From Anoplopoma fimbria (Eukaryota > Chordata > Actinopteri > Perciformes > Anoplopomatidae), in the NCBI RefSeq assembly GCF_027596085.1, contig NC_072456.1:16692744-16756743 (forward strand): 64,000 nt of DNA, written 5' to 3'. Below are positions 1 through 8,700 of this stretch, one piece after another (position 1 is the stretch's first letter; each line of letters starts with the position of its first letter). Both the position numbers and the translations under genes were made by a program. Below the pieces are notes generated by a model that did no database searches, was not told the DNA's origin, and worked only from the letters and a program-made list of their open reading frames with translations.

Positions 1-1372
1 TTCCATTAAATCACCAAGCAAACAGCTTCTGTTAATTCTAACTAGCATGGGGGGTAAAGTTCCAGGCAGGGAGGGACTAATCTATGAATTTACATGCTGT
101 TGTCTTTCTTTAGACAAAGAGTTCAGATCAGCGATTTGTTCCTTTCTGATCAGAAAAGATTAGCTGTTATTATCAGGAGTTTACAGATTTGGTTTTACAG
201 ACTCAAAGGCCAAACCAGTGCTGCCCCCAAAACACTGAATATTTGGAAGCTCCAGTGCTTGGACAAAAAAAATAAAAACTAACATATGAGAGTTGAGATT
301 AAATTAAGTTGAAGAGGAGAAGTATTCATACACCACATACAATTTTTAAGCCGGTACATTTGGAACACTTTGTTTAAGCCCTCTTACTACTCTATCACAC
401 TATCTTTAATAAGGGAATTCAAGTCATTTGTTTTTCCTGTTTGTTTCACAGTATCAAGCTGCAATTGTTTGTGCTCACACCGTTTACCTTTGTTTCTCTG
501 ATTAAATGACATCCTCCATAGCTTGACTTTCTACAGCAGAACATTAAGGGAGTTTCTCTTTTGGCTGCAAGTGCCTGAAAAAGGAACAGCTTGTAATTTC
601 ACTCTCCATGCAAACTCAAACTATGACTTTTCAGAGAGGGGAGTTTATATAAATGTGAGCTGCCCTCAAAAACAAGATAGTTTTTGCTGTGTAGCTGATA
701 TTTAATTCTTTGCACGTTTCACTTTACTTCGAATCACCAGATAAGAAACCAATAAATATTCTCTCCATACACTTTTACCAACAAACCGCGTGCACACACG
801 TTCTCATTATAGAGTATGACTCATCAATCCTAAAAGAGTATGATGACTGTTGTCTTCTCACAAGAACCTCTGACGACTGTCTGACTTACTTCCCTCAGGG
901 TCACATGTGAAAAGCACAAATCTTGGTGTGCAGCAGATCAAACTGCTGACCTGTCCGGACTGTAACTTCTTCTTATGACTTCCTCAGAGCGCTGGATTAT
1001 AATTTGCTCATTATAACTTCTAAAATATATATATGTGAGGCATTTGATTTAATCTAATCTAAACAGAGACAGCCCATTCATAAAAGGCGGTACATAAATC
1101 TAGTGAGGTGGAACGAAAGTAGAACAGATAGTGCTGTTCAACCCTTTAAATAGGTCAATTGCATTGTCTCGACTTTAACCTCTTCATGAACTTCCATGCT
1201 GTGCTGGGAAAACCGGTTACATAAGCCCAAATACAAAGGTTATGAAATAAAACAGATTCAAGCGGTTTACACAAAGTGATATTGCACAAGTTAACAGCGG
1301 ACAAAACACCCCGTTATATTCATTCATAGTTTCACAGTAGTCCTGAAACACACATTAAGTCAACATGCTGTC
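1..1372. other. Intergenic DNA distal to the TMEM44 3' end
   Basis: AT-rich DNA with no recognisable exon on either strand; open frames here are 60-66 codons and look random. In human the next gene on this side of TMEM44 is ATP13A3, but I see no P-type ATPase motif, so that gene, if conserved in order, lies outside the window. Confidence 0.5.
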
Positions 1373-1384
1373 GCCATCTAGTGG
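1373..1384 (+). promoter_or_regulatory. Candidate CTCF core motif
   Basis: The 12 bases GCCATCTAGTGG fit the reverse-complement CTCF core GCCMYCTRSTGG at every position. The site lies just beyond the likely 3' end of TMEM44. A 12-base degenerate match can occur by chance, so occupancy is inferred only. Confidence 0.35.
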
Positions 1385-1407
1385 TAGGCCCAGTGAGTAC
1401 ACATAGC

Positions 1408-1417
1408 TTTATTTATT
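1408..1417 (-). terminator. Candidate TMEM44 poly(A) signals
   Basis: TTTATTTATT on the plus strand gives two overlapping AATAAA hexamers on the minus strand. They lie about 415 bases after the TMEM44 stop codon, a normal 3' UTR length. No transcript evidence is available. Confidence 0.4.
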
Positions 1418-1827
1418 GACTGGCTTGAGTCTGAGCTCACTGTTCAGCACTGCAAAACAGACAAGCTATTCCTTAATATGGTTAAGATGGCAGAATAAAT
1501 ATATATATGCAACAGTGTACATTTGAGATGTTTGATGATTTAAATAGATATTTGTAGAGTCAAAAGTGCTGCACTGCTTATTGAAATCAAATAAAAAGGG
1601 TGAAATGTTACTTCCAGGTTATTACTTGCTGAATATTAAATCAGAAGGGTTAATAAGGTTGTTGATTAAAAAGCAAACAACAACTATTTCTTGTGAAGAT
1701 GCTGACCACATTATTAGTGTGAGTATTGTGCATTGAATGTTTTAATGAAGCATTGACTTTGAATCTCTGCTTTGATTGTTCAGCTTACTCAAGTTGGTAA
1801 GAAAAGTCATACTGCTCACCAGCAGGG

Positions 1828-4569
1828 CTAAACGGGGCTCCAACCCACCTCCAGGTCAGAGCTGACTAGTGAAGAGTCACATGATGTATCTGAGGAGCAG
1901 AAACTGTCCACTCGCACATTCTGGTTGAGAGACCGGTCCTCCACTTCCTCCAATGACATCACTTCCTTCAGGCATTTCTGCTTAACAACAACAACAACAA
2001 ATAACATATTCAACTGCCAGGATGACAACTGATTGAGTTGAAGAAAATATACAGTGAGTATGCAGTCTGTTCCTTCAGATTTTCACTTACTTTTCCTGCT
2101 GGTTGAACAGTGACATCCATATAACAACCCATCTCAGTCATCTTTTGGACATTTTTTGTCTTTGAACACAAGGTTGAATAGAATTATGATTAAACCAAAA
2201 CTGAAAAAAAGCATCATTAGCATTCATTTTATGAAAATCACTCAAACCTTGCAGAGGAATGTCTGCATTCTGCGATAATTGAATGAGTGAAATGACACAG
2301 TAAGTAATATTCCAATACTGTCAATGTTAAATATAAAACAGTTGGTTAGTTAGTGCCTTATTTACTCAGAAAGATTCCTGTACAATTTCAACAGTTTAGA
2401 AAAACAAATAGGACCTTAAACATAAAGAATCAAAACATACTTTTGTCCCTGTGGAAGAATGAACTTGCTGTTTTTTTGGTCTTTTCATGACATCATTATC
2501 CGCAGTGAGGATGCGTGAGCCACTTAAAAGGCTCTCTGTGTCTGGAAAAAAACTGGTACGCTGCTGTCTGGTTCCTCTCTTCCACCAGTGGACGACAAGA
2601 ATCTAAAGACGTTGGATTAAAGGTCGACACCTGGCTCAAAGTCAGTACAACTCACATACAATCGAGCAATTCAAGACATAATTTAACCTACTTGTACTAC
2701 ACGTTATTGTTCAGATGTCAAACATTGTTTGTAGAATTGTGAAGTTCTTCTCTTGTATTTTGTATTGATCACTTTTGGGTTTCTGCTTGTGCTGCTCTTT
2801 CTCTTTTTGTTAAGTCATGGTGTCTATCCCTTTTTCTCAAACAGTTACCTGAATCATCGTTGTGTAGTAAATGCACTCTGGAAACCACCTACAGCTCTGT
2901 GGTTAAAGGGTTTTGTTGTGAAGCCCTGAACCTGGCAGACTGAGTAAGATGCGGTCACTTTTTGCTATTTAAGGATACAAGAAGGTCCATTGTGACACAG
3001 CATATTGCTGACAGCAGCCACGGCATGACTCTTAAAAGAAAGCCAAACTGAGTGTCGTAGAGGAGTATGGCAGCAGCATAGAGAGCCCCAGCCAGTGAGC
3101 ACAGCAGTCCAGAGAACATGTAGGCCCAGGTAAACATCTGTCCTCTGTACTAAAAAGGGAGAAAATAAATGTAATTTGTTTAAAAGGGATTTAACACTGG
3201 GATATATTTTGGGAAAGCAATAATAGGTGGATCAGACACCAAAACACTCATGTAATGTTTGTCACTTACTGCTCTGCAGAGAGCAGGGAACCTGGAGGTA
3301 CAGGCGATGACACAGGACAGCAGGCCAAGCATGTAACCCAGGACTTCAACGTTGTCCTGTTAGAAGAACAGCTTTAAGATGTTATAATGTCTGCTACAAT
3401 ATGAGGGGAGGAGGTCAGTCAAAATAAACATGAACATCGATCCACACTGCAAGAATCGAAGATGCTGTGAAATATACTACAGAGCATTTAAAAATGCAGA
3501 AGCACCACTTTAGTGTGAGAAAAGTGTAGATAAAATAAAATGTAAATGTATTTGTCCATGGAACTACACTAACTAAAGTCATACAATTAAAAAGGACTAC
3601 AACTAGCAGCAGGGGTGGTGTGTGCTTACTTGGAGGATGGTGTGCAGCAGTCTCCTCCTGCTGCTGAGAGGCCTCTCTGCTGAGAGGTGGGTCACCCTGG
3701 ACTTCAAAAAGCCTCCTGCAACTACCATCAGTACACACACTGCAAGGAGGTGCTGCCTCCTCCGCCCTCTCATCATCCTCAGCCTCCTGCCTGAGAACAC
3801 AGAGATATTTGCAGTTGGACCGACACAGTTGTAACACATCCTCTATTCATGTGTTTGGTTATCTGTAAAGTGTCTCTGATACATTTCATTACTGTTTTGC
3901 CTTAAGTGTTAGTTGGGTACTAATATTAAAAACATCAACGTACAGTTGGTGTATTGAGAGTGATAAGGTTTTGCATTTTATATTGAGATATGGCGTTTCT
4001 CTAGACACACCTGCCTTTGAGTTCCAGTACAGGAGCACATGGAAACAGCAAGCAATAAAACTAACAGCATCCACAGCAGCAGCAAAAGCACCCATCAAAA
4101 CCTACAGAGGAGGGAATAGAGATGATTTATTACTGAATGCAATTTGATAAAAAAAAATAAAAAAAATAAAAACTATGATACCTGAATATGCAGCTGTCTG
4201 GACAGAATGGCTCCAATTGTGCTGCACAGGTTACCAATGAAGCTGTAGAGGAAAGAGATGGTGCCTCCTGGAGCTTCTTTTCGAAATGTGCACATCTGAT
4301 ACACGTAGCTTTAAAGAGTTAACACAGGTTTAATGTCAGTTTCAAAAACATCCTGGAACTAATGGTGAATGAAGACATACTTACAGAAAGCATGACAGCA
4401 GTAAAAGCAGCGCAGAGAGAGAGCTGAGGCCGATGGGGACGCAACGTCTGTCTGCGTTGTGAGAGAAACAGGTAGCGACCGAATCGACGCAAAATTCAAG
4501 TAAACCGAATGGAAAAGTGTTGGGATTCTCTCTTGTCTGACCCACTAGGGTCAAGGTACGTGCACCCAT
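1828..4569 (-). CDS. tmem44: TMEM44, PQ-loop-like multi-pass membrane protein
   Basis: Ten coding exons, joined on the minus strand: 4385-4569, 4182-4308, 4011-4101, 3630-3790, 3270-3356, 2979-3149, 2849-2888, 2441-2541, 2091-2159, 1828-1980. Phases agree throughout, giving 1,185 nt and 394 aa. Exons 1-6 encode about seven hydrophobic segments. Exon 4 has a basic RGRRR stretch and ends in RRRLLHTILQ; exon 5 begins DNVEVLGYMLG and has SRFPALCRA, a PQ-loop-like turn; exon 6 has the MPW...D pattern of PQ-loop transporters. The tail carries MTEMGCYMDVTVQP and a Ser-rich end with SSDLE, both resembling mammalian TMEM44. The start ATG at 4569 is the first plausible one upstream of the conserved N-terminal block, but is not proven. 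Intron 6 has U12-type signals. The substrate and cellular role are not known to me. The exons, gene order beside LSG1 and tail together make the identity fairly firm. Confidence 0.85.
2889..2978 (-). other. TMEM44 intron 6, U12-type GT-AG intron
   Basis: The donor reads GTATCCTT, the exact minor-spliceosome donor consensus. CCCTTTAAC, close to the U12 branch consensus TTCCTTAAC, lies at 2902-2910, with its adenosines 14-15 bases before the first exonic base (2888). The intron is 90 nt and phase 0. The join gives MDLL-VVSRVHLLHNDDSD, which runs into the following TESLLS. A nearer AG (CACAG) is too close to the branch point and gives a frame that does not fit exon 8. Confidence 0.75.
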
Positions 4570-4794
4570 ATTAATTGCGAATACAGTTACATTTCGTTGT
4601 ACTAGGAAAAAAACGAATCCATGCAGCACCTGTGCAGCCACGCAGACGCACAAACGCATGATGGAAGCACCTGGATGTTTAAGGGAGGAGCTCACCTGTG
4701 ATAACATGCTTAGGGAATACTGGATGCTGTGGGAGGTAAGCTTAAAAAGTCTCAGTTTTTGAAGGCTAACTTGAAACGAATGCATCCATGCTTT

Positions 4795-4818
4795 AAAAAA
4801 AAAAAAAAAAAAAAAAAA
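4795..4818 (+). repeat. Poly(A) run
   Basis: Twenty-four consecutive A bases between the TMEM44 start and the LSG1 3' end. Possibly the tail of an old retroposed sequence, but no body is recognisable beside it. Confidence 0.9.
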
Positions 4819-5741
4819 GTTAAAACGCAAGTTGTTTGATCATTTAGTTGGAGCTCAACCTGTGTGAAAGTCGAGCTTTCATAGACATTTGCATGCAATG
4901 TTATGAAATCAATGTATGGGAGCGAAAGAAGAACTACAGATGTCATGGGTTTTGGTGAATTCATCTCAATCAATCAAACTTTAAATCAATTTTACTTTCA
5001 TTTAATCAATTGCTGGTATTAAAATATTGATGAATGTACATTTTTAGTCATTGAAACCTTTTTAGAGATGAACCTCTACATGAATACATATGCCCCTAGA
5101 TAGTAATAATTGTGTGCATATGGGATTTGAATTATCAAAACATTTGCAAATACAGATTATTTGTCTTTCAAACATTGTATTGTGTTGCATTGACCAATGT
5201 TACCTGGTGGAAATGGAGTAGAAAAAAAGGATGCACCAACATGAAAACCTTCAATTTTTTTAATAATCCAGCTTTGTTGAATGAATCACATATTTTATGA
5301 ATAAAAGCTGTGTCAAACATAGTCATTTCTTCGGGTGATTTAGACTTTGTGATTTGTCTTTTGAAACGCCTTCAAAATACAACTTGAAAAAGGCCTGTTC
5401 AATGTCTTATAAAATTCACACCCTCTGGATGTACAGTGTACAATGTACATTTACGAACACTGTATTAAGATCTGGTGTACAACTGGAGATCCAGCTGATG
5501 GAATGCATTGCACCAATATGATCTTCTAACCAGAGCAGTACATGACAGATTATGCACCTTATTTGTTAATATTGAGACGGCCATACATTTCCATACTCAC
5601 AGGATTAAATAGCCTATATCTTCCTACACATACTACTAAGCATTAATTCCTCTGGAATCACATGTGAGCTGTAGTTTATGTTTTTTTTAAATTCCTGCTG
5701 AAATGATCTGTTATTAAAACTGCTTTGATTCAGGATCTTCA
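4819..5741. other. TMEM44-LSG1 intergenic DNA and LSG1 3' UTR
   Basis: About 0.9 kb between two genes transcribed in the same direction. It must hold the LSG1 3' UTR and the TMEM44 promoter. I see no AATAAA on the minus strand; the best variant is ATTAAA at 5259-5264, about 480 bases past the LSG1 stop. No TATA box or other promoter element stands out. Confidence 0.45.
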
Positions 5742-8700
5742 TCAGGCGTCCAGGTGCTGTTTAAGACGGCGTACTTTCTCCTTCTTGTTCTTGTTGCCAT
5801 GTTTTTTCCAGGGTTTTCCCACCACCGCCTCTGGACCAGGTTTTTCTGGGGCGACAGGTCCGCAGCCTGGCTTGTATCCCATAACAGTCTGAACCCCCTT
5901 GGAGAGCGCCCGCACGTTCTCCTGAAGATTGAGAGCCCATCAATACTCAAGCATTTCATGTCACTTTTTTTTTTTTTTTTTTTTTTTTTTAATTCTATGA
6001 CAACCTAAAACTACAATTAAGTCATTTGTCTTATAAGAAAACAGCATATCAATGGTACCTGATGGAAGAAGTTCTTGTCAACCACATTTTCAATTCTCCT
6101 GATTTTATGGTGTTTGCTTGTTGTTGTGGAGGAGAGGTCACAGCAGTCTGAGTCTATTTTCAGGAACTGGTTGTGCTGCGGCTGGAAGTCCTGAGCGTTG
6201 ATATGTGGAGGAGGATGGCAGTACAGAAGCTTTCCCTGTAAGGGGTCAACATTGTTAGGGAGAGGATGTTCTATTCAGCATGCACATATTTTAATGCATC
6301 TTAAATCAATGATAGAAAACAATTACATTATACTGTACACTACAATGTGCAGCTATATAACCAAAGATTCCTGTTGTTCTTTTAAACATAAAGCAGAAGC
6401 ACAGTGAAGTCACACTTATTGTAGGTTATGCTACAAGTGAATTAACATACTTGTGGCAACAAGTAGATCAAAATGAATTACTTTGTTTATGTTCTTAAAA
6501 AGTGCAGCGTTCATGAGCAGGCCTGGCCCTTTAAATGAGAGACTGAGCCGTAGAACACTATTCCTGCCAATCAGAAACAGGGGGCGTTCGCACTCCTGCA
6601 CAGTACAAGGTAAAGGCCATGGATAAATAAAGAAAACGCAGTGGGAGCGAGAGGGGCAGTAAATCTATTATTTTGTTTGAGTGTTGAGTTCAAATATTTA
6701 AACAATATTTCAGAGAGAGGTGTCACGTGATGACTTTAAGGAGACTGCCTTGAATTTTTGACTCACAACGGACAGTTCCCTGACGTCTTATTCACCGTTA
6801 GCTGCTACAAATAAGTAGACAAAAACAACAAAATATACAAGCAACTGTCATTTTTCATTTCTGACTCTGAGGCACTTACACAGACGAAATCCTTCAGGAT
6901 GTATCGGGCTGATCTGGATTGATCAGGCTGGCCGTGCGATGTCATAAAGCCTCTCATGACTAAAATAGAGGGAAACACAATGATACACTTTATGCTGCTC
7001 TTATCTTAAAGCAGAGTTTACTGAATGCTTTAAAAACAACAAAAATAAACTTAGTTCTAGGAAACAAAAGGCTATAAAGTGGGCTAATAATACATAGGTG
7101 TATGAAAGACTTTTGATTATTTGATATAAAAGCAAAGCTCATCTAAATTCAGAGCTGTACACTGCCAAGAGCATCTTTTTGGCCTATTGTTAATGTATTC
7201 TCTGTTGACACAATAAATAACTGATCTCACATCCATAAGCCATCAGCAGCTCCTCAGAGGTGGGAGGCCTGTCGGGGTCTTCATCTTCTCGTGGTCTGAT
7301 GATGTTGACGCCATAGGTGCCTTCTAGGACATGCCGAGGGATCGCCTGACATATGTGTCAAATCTGTTAAAGACTTAACCAAGATCCAAGAAAATTCTTA
7401 AAGTCGGAGGGGCTGTGAGCTTCATGAAGTTTAAATTCAAGTTTCTAGGTATACCATTTAAAAAAACAACTCATTATTTTAAAATTGATTTTGGTTATTT
7501 GAATTAATTAAGGTAAACAAATCAACAACTGATGCTGGGTCATAGAGACAGAGGGATGCAGCTGATCACACTACCATGATTGGATGGTTGAAGATAAAGG
7601 CAGTTCTGTGTCAGTGACTTAAAACAAACTGCGGCAGGATTCTGCCATCAGCATGCAAAGGATATATGGGAGATCGCAGGTACGTGATCTCTCATCTGGT
7701 CAATGGACAGGATCCCAGAGCAGATCATCTCAGCTTTGGTAGAAACAAAGGAGGGCATGACCAGACCCGGACAGTCACAGAGGCACAGGCCGGGCTCCAC
7801 ATACAGAGTCTGTTATACATGTCAAGAAAAAGCAACACAATCAGTCACACATGAGGCTTTTCTGTTAATGAAAGACTTGAATTCACATGGAGAGGTTTAA
7901 AGAGTTGTACCGTACCTGAAAGTGCTTGGTGTGTCCTGGAGTGGCTGAAACAGACACCTTCTTGTTCCTTAGGATAGTGTTGATGGTGGAACTCTTTCCC
8001 ACGTTAGGATACCCAACCTGTCGAATTCATTCACAAAGACAATCAGAAAACTCATAAAAGGTGACTTTATCACATCAGGCATTATGCAATGAATTGTATC
8101 GTGTTAACTTTTCACCCACCAGTCCCACTGTAAGTTCTCCTTCTTTACACCTGGGCCCGTTGTGAACAGCCTTAAACATTTCAAGCAGCTCATCCTTATG
8201 CAGCAGCCGGCTTGAGTTGTGGAAGGAGGATTTATTGGATGAACCAACTGTCCCGTCTTCTTCATCATCTTCACCCTCTGAGCAGGTGTGCCAGTCCTCT
8301 TCACCTACAGTTATCTTTTCCCGCTGCTCTTCGTCTGTACCACTGTCTTGTTCCTCCTCCTCCTCCTCCATCTCCTCCTCTCCATCTGCCCCTTTTTGGG
8401 TTGTCACTTCATTGTCTGGCTGTCCTTCTTCTTCTTCTTCTTCTTCGTCACTCTCTACACATTCTGGTTCCTCCACTTCCATGCCCTGTGAGAAGAGACG
8501 TGTTGCACTCTGATACTGGCTTTAAAAGGCAGCAGCTAGTCTGAGTATGCTAAAAAGATCTACACACATTCACAAGCATTTCTCCAAAACAATCTCAAAT
8601 CACAAACTGATAACATCCAGCTACCCATGATGAGGGAATTTAGATCTACACTTCTATTTGCTACCAAGAAATGTATATAAATGTATAAACACATACATTC

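Noticed and set aside
2890..2900. TMEM44 exon 7 starting after CACAG at 2896
   Set aside because: It lies too close to the branch-like site and gives a frame ending out of phase with exon 8, whose TESLLS reading is well supported.
6480..6660. Possible promoter-like or repeat segment in LSG1 intron 12
   Set aside because: It contains GCCAATCAG and a GC-richer patch, but there are no inverted ends, no target duplication and no other copy in the window to support a call.
7684..7809. LSG1 exon 10 ending at the GT donor 7683
   Set aside because: It would delete the conserved VPAISHICQ segment; the AT-AC site keeps it and matches U12 signals. Kept only as a possible alternative splice.
8212..8544. 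Serine- and leucine-rich plus-strand frames near 8.3 kb
   Set aside because: They are the antisense of the glutamate-rich exon 8 of LSG1 (GAG/GAA codons read as CTC/TTC).
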